Assembly: GCA_021823625.1 (NCBI GenBank)
Contig: JAKANS010000005.1
Span: 18,631-82,630, forward strand
DNA from: a bacterium
Lineage (GTDB): Bacteria > Verrucomicrobiota > Verrucomicrobiia > Limisphaerales > J093
Direction: 5' to 3'
DNA length: 64,000 nt
How positions within the stretch are numbered: the stretch's first letter is position 1; each line of letters begins with the position of its first letter. The notes below the pieces were generated by a model. The model worked only from the letters and a program-made list of their open reading frames with translations. It made no database searches and had not been told where the DNA came from. Shown one piece after another: positions 35,468-47,331 of this stretch. Made by a program: the position numbers and the translations under genes.

Positions 35468-35563
35468 CCCCAGGCCGGCCGCGCTGCGCCGAGTCCAACC
35501 TTTCCTGTGAAAGCAAAGTCGCCTTCGATGGCGCTGCGACTCTTGCTCAGCCTGGCTCCTTCC

Positions 35564-35672
35564 TCACGGCCCGGGCACCGCCCGGTAGAACTGGGAAGCT
35601 GCCCCCGCGTTCACCGGGCACGGGCTGACTGCGTTCGTCAGGTTGTGCCACGGGCCGTTCACCCTTTCGGCG
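35564..35672 (-). pseudogene. C-terminal remnant of a secreted protein (first of two)
   Basis: Minus-strand frame ending at 35564 reads VNGPWHNLTNAVSPCPVNAG and then AASQFYRAVPGP-stop. This is the typical C-terminus of verrucomicrobial secreted proteins (..GPW..V.NA..P..V..G..SQFYRA). Nothing upstream of it in this frame looks coding, so it is a decayed tail. The remaining part of 35468-35831 holds nothing else I can support. Confidence 0.5.
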
Positions 35673-35831
35673 TCGGCGGCTTGCGGGTGGTCGAACGCAC
35701 TGAATGCTGAAGCGGTCCTCAGCATGTCGAACCTGCCGTTGATCGTCGCTATTTGGCGGCGGGTTGAGGCGGACACACGGACTCCGCCACCAATCCCCGC
35801 CGTCGTTCCGCGCGGAAGGTCAAGTAAGTCC

Positions 35832-36056
35832 TCAGGGCGCCTGCCGCAGGTGGAAGAACTGCATCGGGCCGCTTTGGAGGACCGTCATCTGCTGGAAGCC
35901 GGGCGGCATAGAGTCTTGGACCGGCAACCACGGACCGTTCACGCTGGGCGTGGCTTCGACGCCGAAGTTCATCCCCGTGGCAGTCCAGTTGAGCTGCACG
36001 GCACGCTCGATGCCGACTTGGGGCGCTTCCTAGGTGCGCAGTTCCAGGTTATCGAA
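35832..36056 (-). pseudogene. C-terminal remnant of a secreted protein (second of two)
   Basis: The minus strand reads FDNLELRT, a TAG stop, then EAPQVGIERAVQLNWTATGM, NFGVEATPSVNGPWLPVQD and FQQMTVLQSGPMQFFHLRQAP-stop. This is a typical concanavalin-like-domain end (FDNLELR) joined to the common C-terminal module (V.W.A.G..F..E..P...GPW.P......FQQMTV....QFFRLRQ). The TAG sits where a Tyr codon is expected (RTYE), and another stop interrupts the frame about 20 codons upstream. It lies directly downstream of the broken hydrolase gene. Confidence 0.6.
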
Positions 36057-36189
36057 GGCGGCTTCCGCGGCACGCGTAGCCACCGCCTGCTATCGCAGGG
36101 CGTCAGTGCTACCGCCGATGCCATAGCCGGCAATGTCGTAGTGGATGGAATGAGCTGCTTGCCGCTTGTGCCGCTTGTGCTGGAGGATT

Positions 36190-37511
36190 TCATTTCCTCT
36201 GCACGTTGTAGATCTCCGGATTGGTCGGGAACGGCGGCGCCCCATCCTTGAGGTAGGTGTCGAAGAACCAGACCAAGCAGGCATCGAAAGCCAGTGCTGG
36301 CCCGCGTCCCCAGGGTACCTCCGACAACCAGGCTAGATCAGTGCCGGTGAAGTGGTCGGCCTGCGCAACTTGGAGCAGGACAGCGTTGGTGATTGCCTTG
36401 CTGAAGAGCCACTGATCTTGGGCGTAAAACAAATTCGTTTGGCCCAGCGCGACGATGAATGGCTTCTGGAGGCCCGAACTGTTCAACTGAACGTTCATGG
36501 CGTCCCACAGAGCCGCGCACTTCACCCTGCTGTCGCAGCGGCAGGTCTCAACGACCATGCCGCCATAGGAAATTCCGTAAACACCAATTCGGTCCAGGTC
36601 CAGTTGGCCGGCGAGCAACGGGTCGCTGCTGTTGATTAGAACCAGTTCGTCGAGCAGGAATCGCATGTCCATGAGACGGTTCGTCACGTCACCGGCGTGA
36701 TTACCGGCAAGATAGCGACCATCGGGAAATTCCGTGGCCCAGCAATCGGCATGATCCAGTGCGACCACGACATAGCCGTGGCTGGCCAACTCTTCGGCGG
36801 TCTGCGATTGCGGCTGCCCATCAGACCGTGAGAATGAACGATCACCGGGTACGTGCCGGCATTCGACAGCGGAGTTTGAAGAAACCGATGTCCCGCGAGC
36901 CTGGGTGCGATCAACGCCCACCGAGTATCAAGTCCGAAAGTGGAGTAACCGGTGGTATCTGCCGCGAAGTGCCGGTCCCACATGGCGGCTGGCAGGACTC
37001 CAGCCGCCGGCGTGTCCGCTGGATACCAAAACGTGGCCATGAAGGCGTTGGTCGGAGGCGAGTATCGGTACAAATTCGTTCGCGCGGGATCAATCATCAC
37101 GCGATCCACGGTGCCGACCGCGAATGGTCCGCTAGGTTTTGGGAAGGCCGTGAGCAGATGGTTGGCAAAGGTGCGATAGAACCGCTGGTTCAGACCGGCG
37201 GCATTGGTATCCTGAAAGATCAAAGGACTGGGATCGTTGTTCGTCCGCAGCAGCCAAGCCAACGGCGTCCAGTCCATTAGATTGCTGGAGGCTTCGACCG
37301 GATAGAGGTCGAACATCTGCCTGAACTGATTGGAGATGGTGCCCGTCAGGTTGAACATGCCCACGACGCTGCCATCCAGGCTGAGCGTCGCCGTGTGGTC
37401 CGGCGAGACCGTGACACCGCTGAAATGGTGTGGCACTGGCTGGGCCGAGAGAGTTGGATGCGCCGGGAGCAGCAGCCCCAGGCCGAGCGCGAGCAGAGTT
37501 GATGGTTTCAT
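36190..37511 (-). pseudogene. Secreted PAF-acetylhydrolase-like alpha/beta hydrolase, frameshifted
   Basis: Start ATG at 37511 with signal peptide (LLALGLGLLLPAHPTLSA). The N-terminal 110 residues carry the phylum-typical module (YPVEASSNLMDWTPLAWLLR, NAAGLNQRFYRTFANHL), followed by the hydrolase part MATFWYPAD and YPVIVHSHGLMGSRN, where the frame breaks. The second frame resumes with SQTAEELASHGYVVVALDHAD and carries the nucleophile elbow GISYGG and the later catalytic His candidate in QADHFTGTD. The break is at about 36812-36818; relatives read GSRNQ there. The two frames overlap and together form one normal-length protein of about 440 residues, so this is a single frameshift (real or a sequencing error). 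Confidence 0.75.
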
Positions 37512-37532
37512 AGTCTTGGTTTTACAGGTTAT

Positions 37533-40244
37533 TTAGTTCTCCACGCGCACCCGGTAGAATAGCGGCGCCAGGCTGGCCGCATTGGTGTCGGTGAAGCGGG
37601 TCGTGCCGGGTTGCCCGACAATGTCGGAAGCCAGCGGCAGGAAGCACGGCGAGGACGCGAGGTTCGTGCTTCGCTCCAGCAAATAGAGTACGCCGGCGAT
37701 GCTTTGCCAACTCACCGTCACGTTCGTGCCGTCGGACGTCGCGGAGAGCAGGCGCAACACGGAGAGCGCGTTGGTGGGACAGGTTCCCGTGCGCCACTCC
37801 TGCCAGGTGGTGTGGCCGTCGGCGTCCGCGTCCGTGGCATCGGCCGAGCCGTTGGTGGGCAGGCCGTAGCGCTGGAGCCAAGCGTACGAAATCGACGACC
37901 CTGGCCCTTGGAACTCGTAAGCGCCGATGTCCACCGTGCCGCTGACGATGCGCGGGTTGCCGTCCAAGTCCGTGGGGCCGGCGGCATAGGCATTGTTGCC
38001 GGCGTTGATGCACGGGGAATTGGATTGCAGGCGCAGGTTGCCGCCGGCGTAATCCACGAACAGCGGCGCGTTAGTGATGTTGCCGACGCCGTTGGTGGGC
38101 ATGGGCGTCGTGCAACAGTAGTTCATCACAGGAGGACTAAAGAAAATTTCCCCATTGTGGTAGTTCGCACCGGTTGGGGCCGTGTTGAAATAGAGGATGC
38201 AGTTGTTCAGCGTGCCCCCATTCGCGCCGCCGGCAAAGCCTAATCCCCCCGAGTTGTCGGTCACCAAATTGCCGGTCAGCGTGCAGTTGTTCAGCATGCA
38301 CCAATTCGCTCCGCCGCCGTATGCACGAGCCAAGTTGGCGGTCAGCGTGCAGTTGTTCAGCGTGCAGTTATCCGCCCCGCCCCCACGGTAGCCAGCCGAG
38401 TTGCCGGAGAGCACACAGTTGTTCAGCGTGCTGTCGTTTGCTCCGGCGCCGGCCCAGTCAGCCGAGTTGCCCGTCAGTGTACAATTGTTCAGCGTGCCCC
38501 TCCTCGTCCCGCCTCCTTGGTCAGCCGAGTTGCCGGTCAGCGCGCAGTTGTTCAGGGTGCTGTCCGCCGCCGCGCCTCCGCCGTTGATACGGGCGGAGTT
38601 GCCAGTGAGCTCGCAGTTCTCAACCGTGCCCCCAAACGCCCCCCCGCCAAGATTATAGGCGGAGTTGCCTGCCACCACGCAGTTGGAAACCACAGCATTT
38701 GTTGATTCACACCCCACCCCACCGCCGCTCATGTCGAGGGAGTATTCCCAATTAGTTCGCGTCGCCCCGTTGGTCAAGGTGAACCCAGAGAGGCGGGCGC
38801 CGCTGGCCAGATACACGCACCGGATCGCGCCGTCGCCGTTGGTGGTGCCGGGCACTTGGTGGCCTTGGATCACCGTGAACTGTGGGCCATTGACGCTGCG
38901 CAGCGCCAGCGGTTTGTCCACCGCCACGCGGTTGACGAGCAGGTTCGTTCCAACCGCCCGCCCGCCGGTTGCGTAAACGCCGTTGGTCACCACGATCTCG
39001 TCGCCCGGCAGTGCCGCGTCCACGGCGTCCTGGATGACTCGGGCGGCAGTGGCCCCGTTGGTGTACGGCGGCGTGGGATTCGGACTCTCTGGCGAGACGT
39101 AAAGCGCGCGGTATTCGTAGGCGCCGATGTCGAATGCGGCCACACCATCGCCGTTGCCATCCACTGGACGCGGCCGGCCATCGAGATCGTTGGTGACGAT
39201 GGCGCTGAGATTGGTGCCCGCGTCAATGCAGGGCGAGTCGGGCCTCAGTCGGTAATTGCCCGCTGCCGCGTCCACGAACAGCGGCGCGTTGGTGATGTTG
39301 CCGAAACCATTGGTGGGCATCGGCGTCGTGCAGCAGTAGCTCGAGACATTCGGAAACCAGGCCGGGTCACACTCTGTGAAGTTCGCTCCGTCTGGAGCGG
39401 TGTTGAAATAGACGATGCAGTTCTTCAGTATGCCAGCGGCCACTCCGCCGCCATCCCCTCGAGCAAAGTTGCCCGTCACCGTGCAGTTATTCAGTTCAGC
39501 CGAAAGCGCCCCACCGCCGGAATAATCCGCCGAATTGCCCGTGAGCGTGCTGTTGTTCAGAGTACCTCCGGACGTCCCGCCGCCGTACCAGGCACGGTTG
39601 CCGGTCAGCGTGCAGGTGTTCAGCGTGGCCGAGGCTGCCCCGCCGCCGCCGGACGCGGAATTGCCCGTGAGTGTGCAGTCTTTGAGTGTACCGTCATACG
39701 CCCCCCCTCCTAGCCCGGCCGCAGAGTTGCCGACCAACACACAGTTGGAAACCACAGCGCTTGATGATTCGCACCAGAGCCCGCCGCCGCCCGATTCGCT
39801 GAACGGAGGCATCTCGTCCACCGCACGTGTCGCCCCGTTGGTCAACGTGAAGCCGGACAGGTTCGCGCCGTCGGCCAAATATACACACCTGATCGCGTCG
39901 TCGCCGTTGATCGTGCCGGGCACCTGGTGGCCTTGGATCACCGTGAACTCAGGACCGTTGACGCTGTGCAACGTCACCGGCTTGTCCACGGCAACCCGGT
40001 TGACGAGCAGATTCGTTCCAGTCGCCCGCCCGCCCGTGGCGTAAAGCCCGTTGGTTGTCACGATCTCGTCACCTGCCACCGCCGCGTCCACCGCCTGCTG
40101 GATCGTCACGGCGGCGGTGGCCCAGTTGGTGTAGGGCGGCGCGGGGTTGGCGCTGTTGGCGTCCACGTAGCGCACGGCGGCCAAAGCGCTGCTCGTGGCT
40201 GCCAGCAACATCCCTGCAGCCAGAAGGTCAAGTTTCGTTTTCAT
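37533..40244 (-). CDS. Secreted right-handed beta-helix protein, choice-of-anchor Q type, internally duplicated
   Basis: 903 residues, signal peptide (LLAAGMLLAATSSALA). Two tandem modules of about 385 and 390 residues, each starting RYVDANSANPAPPYTNWATAA-like / LYVSPESPNPTPPYTNGATAA, then IQ.AVDAA..GDEIVVTNG.YATGGR, then a pectin-lyase-like helix built of short repeats (LNNCTLTGNSA, about 8-10 per module) and ending SPCIDAGTN...DLDGRPR..DG..DIGAYEY. A C-terminal Verrucomicrobia-type module closes it (YLLERSTNLASSPCFLPLAS...TRFTDTNAASLAPLFYRVRVEN). Likely surface-exposed and carbohydrate-binding or lyase-like; no catalytic residues assigned. It lies 21 bases before the hydrolase gene and 69 after the nitrilase gene, same strand. 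Confidence 0.85.
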   Translation of the reverse strand: MKTKLDLLAAGMLLAATSSALAAVRYVDANSANPAPPYTNWATAAVTIQQAVDAAVAGDEIVTTNGLYATGGRATGTNLLVNRVAVDKPVTLHSVNGPEFTVIQGHQVPGTINGDDAIRCVYLADGANLSGFTLTNGATRAVDEMPPFSESGGGGLWCESSSAVVSNCVLVGNSAAGLGGGAYDGTLKDCTLTGNSASGGGGAASATLNTCTLTGNRAWYGGGTSGGTLNNSTLTGNSADYSGGGALSAELNNCTVTGNFARGDGGGVAAGILKNCIVYFNTAPDGANFTECDPAWFPNVSSYCCTTPMPTNGFGNITNAPLFVDAAAGNYRLRPDSPCIDAGTNLSAIVTNDLDGRPRPVDGNGDGVAAFDIGAYEYRALYVSPESPNPTPPYTNGATAARVIQDAVDAALPGDEIVVTNGVYATGGRAVGTNLLVNRVAVDKPLALRSVNGPQFTVIQGHQVPGTTNGDGAIRCVYLASGARLSGFTLTNGATRTNWEYSLDMSGGGVGCESTNAVVSNCVVAGNSAYNLGGGAFGGTVENCELTGNSARINGGGAAADSTLNNCALTGNSADQGGGTRRGTLNNCTLTGNSADWAGAGANDSTLNNCVLSGNSAGYRGGGADNCTLNNCTLTANLARAYGGGANWCMLNNCTLTGNLVTDNSGGLGFAGGANGGTLNNCILYFNTAPTGANYHNGEIFFSPPVMNYCCTTPMPTNGVGNITNAPLFVDYAGGNLRLQSNSPCINAGNNAYAAGPTDLDGNPRIVSGTVDIGAYEFQGPGSSISYAWLQRYGLPTNGSADATDADADGHTTWQEWRTGTCPTNALSVLRLLSATSDGTNVTVSWQSIAGVLYLLERSTNLASSPCFLPLASDIVGQPGTTRFTDTNAASLAPLFYRVRVEN

Positions 40245-40313
40245 AGTGATTGTGTCGGCATTGGTTTGTCTGTCTGAAGCTCATCCCGCAGCTGCACGGC
40301 GAAAAGAGCACTT

Positions 40314-41387
40314 TCATGGCGTTCCGGCGTCTATCAGAATGTCCGTCGCCCGCATTATGAGGCCCTCGTTCGCGCCGGTGTCACAAATGACCGTGCCCCT
40401 GGGATCAACTATGCGGCTGTGACCGTAACACTGGGCGTAACCGATGAGTCCCACCTGTTCGGCGACCACATGCCACCGGCTGGCCCTAAGAGCGTTCGTG
40501 TTGGTGGCAATATCGTAGAGGCCGGCAGCGCCGGTCCACCAAGCCGAAGAGGTAACGAGGAAATCAGCCCCGGCAGCCGCCAGGCGGGGCCCGGGTACGG
40601 TATCGATGCATCCGCATTCGCCCCCCATCTCTGCGCAGATCATCATCCCTGCTTTCCCCAGGGGACTGGCAACCACTTGGATGAGTTGGGTGCCCCGGCT
40701 CCAGATCTGACTATCATTGCCGACATGGATCGACTTGCGGTGGGTCCCGAACACTCCTCCAGGCCCCAGGAACACAGCGGTATTGTATATTCTCCCTGCC
40801 TCATCTTTTTCGGTCATGCCGAACACCACATGAATCCCCAGCTCTTTGGCCTTGGCGACGAGTATGTCAGTGCTTGGTCCCGGGACGGTCTCGGCGGTGT
40901 TTGTCATGTACGCCATTTCCGCCGGCGTTGGCGTCCGCGAGTATTCCGCCCACGGCGGACACTGTTGGAGGGCGACTTCGGGGAAAACCACCAGGTCTGC
41001 GCCGCGGCTGGCGGCTTCGGTCATGCGGGCGAACATCGTTGCCAAGTTCGTCTCCGTATTGGGCACTCCATGCATTGTCACCGCCGCCAGGGTCAGCCAC
41101 TTTTTCCCCGGCGGAGGCTGGGTCAATCGAAAGAACTTCCGCGCACCCGTCATCCGGTACCGGCACGAGTTGACCGCCGCCGTGTTGACGGTTAACCAAG
41201 GACCATTCAGGGTCAAAGCCTCCGACAGCTTGGCATCCAGCGGCTCCCAACTGAAGTTGAGGTATTGCTGGTCTCGGCCGGCCCGCAGTTCAGGCCCGGT
41301 GGCGGCGTGTGCCAAAGACAAGACCGACAGTGGCAGTAAGAGCATGAGGAGGTTCAACCGTGCCAGCTTCGTGCGACAGATATTCAT
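40314..41387 (-). CDS. Secreted carbon-nitrogen hydrolase (nitrilase fold) with N-terminal module
   Basis: 357 residues, signal peptide to about residue 29 (LLMLLLPLSVLSLAHA). Residues 30-90 form a short copy of the secreted-protein module normally found at C-termini (LNFSWEPL...LTLNGPWLTVNTAAVNSCRYRMTGARKFFRL). The nitrilase domain follows (about 98-350) with the Glu137-Lys218-Cys251 triad in FPEVAL, THRKSI and MICAEM. The Lys motif (usually YRK..L) and Cys motif (usually ICYD/ICWE) are variant. Substrate unknown; it should hydrolyse an amide or nitrile outside the cytoplasm. First gene of a minus-strand run with the beta-helix and hydrolase genes. Confidence 0.85.
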   Translation of the reverse strand: MNICRTKLARLNLLMLLLPLSVLSLAHAATGPELRAGRDQQYLNFSWEPLDAKLSEALTLNGPWLTVNTAAVNSCRYRMTGARKFFRLTQPPPGKKWLTLAAVTMHGVPNTETNLATMFARMTEAASRGADLVVFPEVALQQCPPWAEYSRTPTPAEMAYMTNTAETVPGPSTDILVAKAKELGIHVVFGMTEKDEAGRIYNTAVFLGPGGVFGTHRKSIHVGNDSQIWSRGTQLIQVVASPLGKAGMMICAEMGGECGCIDTVPGPRLAAAGADFLVTSSAWWTGAAGLYDIATNTNALRASRWHVVAEQVGLIGYAQCYGHSRIVDPRGTVICDTGANEGLIMRATDILIDAGTP

Positions 41388-41621
41388 AAATTGCCTAAAG
41401 CCGTTTGTTTATGGTTTCAGTTGTCACAGGGCTCAGCGTCTGGCGAGTTCGACGCCTCGAATCCACTGAACGCGGCTTCCACTCCGTACAGAGGAAAATC
41501 CGGGAAACAGATTCAGGAAAACTCCAGAAATCTTTCAGGAAGCAACGGCTACTGGCCTCCAAACCCAAGCGCTGCTCCTTCGGCGGGGTCCAAACGCTTC
41601 GCCACGCCCAACGTCACGATT

Positions 41622-41955
41622 TCACCGGATGGGCACACGCTGCGGGATGGAGCGAAAGAAACGGCCCAGGTCACGGTCAGTGTTGAGCACCGCGGGTCGG
41701 AAGTCCGGCCAGGGCTCCGTCTTCGGCGCCCGGAGCGTGGTCGGCTCTTTCCAAGGCCAGATTTCGGCGTGTTCGTCGGCGAAGCTCAGCGTGCCGGCGT
41801 TGCCGTGGCGCGTGGCGGGGGGCGCTCAGCCAGGTGCATATGGTCGTGCTTTGCTGCACCCAGCCCCCGTTCGGATGGTTCCTGGCGAAAAGCCCCCAGG
41901 AAGTGCTGTTCTCGTGCTCGTCCGCGAACACGAAGGCCAGGACCAGGCCGGGGGC
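41622..41955 (-). pseudogene. Prepilin-like protein C-terminal remnant abutting the kinase gene
   Basis: Directly beyond the kinase stop codon the minus strand reads LAFVFADEHENSTSWGLFAR, NHPNGGWVQQ and TWLSAPRH, then after a frame change RHGNAGTLSFADEHAEIWPW, KEPTTL and TDRDLGRFFRSIPQRVPIR-stop. HGN.GTLSFADGHAE.W.W is the conserved end of prepilin-type N-cleavage/DUF1559-like proteins. The frame changes within the duplicated GCCACGC/GCCACG near 41812-41820. The N-terminal half is missing and the sequence joins the kinase 3' end, a deletion scar. The 234 bases from 41388 to 41621 hold nothing supportable. Confidence 0.65.
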
Positions 41956-45117
<3,162 letters not shown>

Positions 45118-45189
45118 AACTGTTTGGGCGACCTGTCAGCCGCCTTACTCTCTTACAGAGGCAAATCCGGCGAAAAGTTTCGCGCAAAC

Positions 45190-45939
45190 TCACTGGCTCA
45201 TCACCGCGATCAGGTACCGAAGCTCGGCGTCAATCTCCGCCGGATCGGCCACCGTGTGGGCAATCTCTTCGCGCACCAACTCGCGGTAGCGCTGCCGCAA
45301 GCGATGCAAGGCGGATTTCACCGCGCTCTCGGTCAGTCCCAGGCGAGTGGCCGCCTCGCCACACGAGACGTCGCTTTCGCCCGCCACAAAACTTCTCAGC
45401 CGCTCGAACAGTTCAGTCTTGCCCGCCGCAACATTTTCGTCGCGCAGCCGGGTCAGCGCCCGCTCGATCAAGGTCATCGCCCAGCGGCGCTCGTAGATTC
45501 TCTCGGCGTCCATGCGGTCCACCGGTTCGAGGCGATAACGCTCCTCGGCAGTTTGCGCGTCCAGGGAAAGGCAGTCGGCTCCGCCGCCGCGCTTGACGGC
45601 CCTGGCCCGGTCCCGTTGATCGGCGAGAAAGTGCCGCAACGCGGCCAGGAGGAACGAGCGGAACTTGCCTTTCTGGCGTTCGACCTGGGCGAGATAATTC
45701 TTCGCCAGCAGCCGGGCGAAGAATTCCTGCGTCAGGTCCTGCGCGTCCGTGGCGTCGTAGCCTTCCCGCCGCACGTAAGCATAGAGCGGATACCAATAGG
45801 TGCGGCAGAGCGTCTCCAGCGCCTGGGCGGCTTGGGGTGACTCGCTCTGGCCCGCCGCCAGCACCACGCTCCAATGGGTCGTCGTGAACAGCGCGGGAAC
45901 CTTCGCCGAAGGCGCGACTCCATCGCTGGGGCGATTCAT
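45190..45939 (-). CDS. ECF-like RNA polymerase sigma factor
   Basis: 249 residues. Sigma region 2: LETLCRTYWYPLYAYVRREGYDATDAQDLTQEFFARLL (about 42-80); linker with FRSFLLAALRHFLADQRDRARAVKRGG; sigma region 4: GEAATRLGLTESAVKSALHRLRQRYRELVREEI (about 190-225). The long region between 2 and 4 and the ..FRSFL..AL..FL.D..D. signature are typical of ECF groups associated with Ser/Thr kinases in Planctomycetes and Verrucomicrobia. It is the upstream partner of the WD40 kinase gene (72-base gap). No anti-sigma gene is adjacent; phosphorylation-based control by the kinase is plausible but inferred. Confidence 0.9.
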   Translation of the reverse strand: MNRPSDGVAPSAKVPALFTTTHWSVVLAAGQSESPQAAQALETLCRTYWYPLYAYVRREGYDATDAQDLTQEFFARLLAKNYLAQVERQKGKFRSFLLAALRHFLADQRDRARAVKRGGGADCLSLDAQTAEERYRLEPVDRMDAERIYERRWAMTLIERALTRLRDENVAAGKTELFERLRSFVAGESDVSCGEAATRLGLTESAVKSALHRLRQRYRELVREEIAHTVADPAEIDAELRYLIAVMSQ

Positions 45940-45990
45940 GACGGCATCCTAGCGGCCCAGACCTGAGTTGGAAGCACTCGTTGGCGGACC

Positions 45991-46126
45991 CGAGCAGTTC
46001 TCATTTCGGCCGTCGGTCGCGCCAAGAAGCGGCTGAAGCCGGAACTCCGCACGGTATTGGACACGACCTTGCGGGGTTCGGAGTCGCGCCTTCAGGCGGT
46101 CGGGGGGCAAAATGAAAACTGCTGGC
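45991..46126. repeat. 136-bp palindromic repeat upstream of the sigma gene
   Basis: Arms GAGCAGTTCTCATTTCGGCC (from 45992) with GTCGGTCGCGCC, and the near-complement GGCGGTCGGGGGGCAAAATG with AAAACTGCTGGC (to 46126); inner arms GCGGCTGAAGCCGGAACTCC and GGAGTCGCGCCTTCAGG. It occupies half of the 274-base gap between the prepilin-like gene and the sigma gene. Confidence 0.6.
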
Positions 46127-46213
46127 ACTGGTTGGCAAGCCCGTCCTGTTCGCAAGACAACGGCCCCCGCCACGAGTCACAACGCCGTTACACAGCCCCC
46201 AGTCGCGGCTGTG

Positions 46214-47086
46214 TCATTGCGGCGAAACCGTGCGGACGCTGGCACGGGCCTTGATCCACTCGAGGTCGCGGTTGCCGCGCATCCAGATCGAAAGGTGGTT
46301 GGGCAGCCAGTTCGTGCGCGCGAGATCGATCGTGTCGGGTTCGACCCAGCGGTGCGTTTCCACGTGGCCGTCCGCGAACGAAACGGTCCCGATGGCGTTG
46401 TGCTGGACCGACGGCAGATGGAAAAAGCACCCGTCCAGCCAACCGAGGCCGATGATAAACGCCGGCATGCACACGTTTCCGGGCGCGGTGTCCACAAAGG
46501 CGAGAAGCTGGCTCGGACTGGCCTGGGCGAGTTCGCTGGTCTTGCGGAACGTGAGGTAGCTGCCGCCGTTCCACGAAGCCTCCGGCGCGGTCCAGTTCAG
46601 GAACGAATTGAGCGCGTAACTGCGCACGTGCGGGTAGAGGTGGCCGTCGAGTTCCACCCTGCCGCGGTCGCTGGGACACTTGTACACGTCCGGCGTCGAG
46701 ATGTACGGACCGAACGCGGCCAGGGCCGGATCGACCAGGTACGCGCGGTTCGTGAAGGCGGTCGGGTGGATGTGTTCGTCGCCGAGGACCCAGAGCTTCT
46801 CGCCGTTCATGTCCGACGGAATGCCGAAGCCGTTTTGGACCAGTGCCTCGCGGTTGTCGGTGGGGTACAGGCTCCAGGCCAGCAACAACTGGCGGGTGTT
46901 GCCGATGCAGACGGTCTGGCGGGCCTTTTCTTTCGCGCGAGACAACGCCGGCAACAACAACGCCGCGAGGATCGCAATGATCGCAATGACGACCAGGAGT
47001 TCGATCAAGGTGAAGCCCGGCCCGGCCGCGGTCGGCGCGGGTGGCATGGCTGTTCGTTCGGGCAAGCCATTGGGTGGGCGTTTCAT
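46214..47086 (-). CDS. Prepilin-type N-terminal cleavage/methylation domain protein
   Basis: 290 residues from ATG at 47086 ([14 protein letters not shown]). Type IV prepilin/pseudopilin signal: G24 followed by [33 protein letters not shown], with Glu at +5 of the mature protein; cleaved and N-methylated by a prepilin peptidase. Globular part: [43 protein letters not shown] and the conserved [18 protein letters not shown] (H-X9-DG-type end). Proteins of this class are numerous in Verrucomicrobia and Planctomycetes; a pseudopilin role is inferred. An alternative start at 47047 would shorten the leader. Divergent from the dehydratase gene. Confidence 0.9.
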   Translation of the reverse strand: MKRPPNGLPERTAMPPAPTAAGPGFTLIELLVVIAIIAILAALLLPALSRAKEKARQTVCIGNTRQLLLAWSLYPTDNREALVQNGFGIPSDMNGEKLWVLGDEHIHPTAFTNRAYLVDPALAAFGPYISTPDVYKCPSDRGRVELDGHLYPHVRSYALNSFLNWTAPEASWNGGSYLTFRKTSELAQASPSQLLAFVDTAPGNVCMPAFIIGLGWLDGCFFHLPSVQHNAIGTVSFADGHVETHRWVEPDTIDLARTNWLPNHLSIWMRGNRDLEWIKARASVRTVSPQ

Positions 47087-47147
47087 TCCAGCATTCGCGA
47101 TCTCAAGGTAGCAGAAGCAACGCCAACCGGAAAGCTGCCAGACCATT

Positions 47148-47240
47148 CGGCAGTGTCCTAATTTGGTGGCGGCGGTGCTGCTGCACCGCCCTGCGCCGCC
47201 GCAGCGGCGCAGCCACCCACTTGAAATCAGGACACTACCG
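47148..47240. repeat. 93-bp palindromic repeat between divergent genes
   Basis: Outer arms CGGCAGTGTCCTAATTTGGTGG (from 47148) and a near-complement ending AAATCAGGACACTACCG (to 47240); inner GC-rich stems GGCGGTGCTGCTGCACCGCC and TGCGCCGCCGCAGCGGCGCA. It lies exactly in the promoter region shared by the prepilin-like and dehydratase genes. Confidence 0.6.
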
Positions 47241-47331
47241 AGCATTCGTGCGCCCCCGAATCCGCGCTTGGTTCGCCGCCGGCCGCACTTTCGGCGTGTC
47301 CGCAGCCGGCGCCGCTGGCAACCTTCCCGCC

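Noticed and set aside
38197..39713. Regular short repeats suggesting a CRISPR array
   Set aside because: They are the coding repeats (LNNCTLTGNSA) of the beta-helix protein: variable period, in frame, no conserved spacer length.
41405..41686. 93-codon plus-strand frame
   Set aside because: No start signal, biased composition, and it overlaps the minus-strand prepilin remnant, which has clear family motifs.
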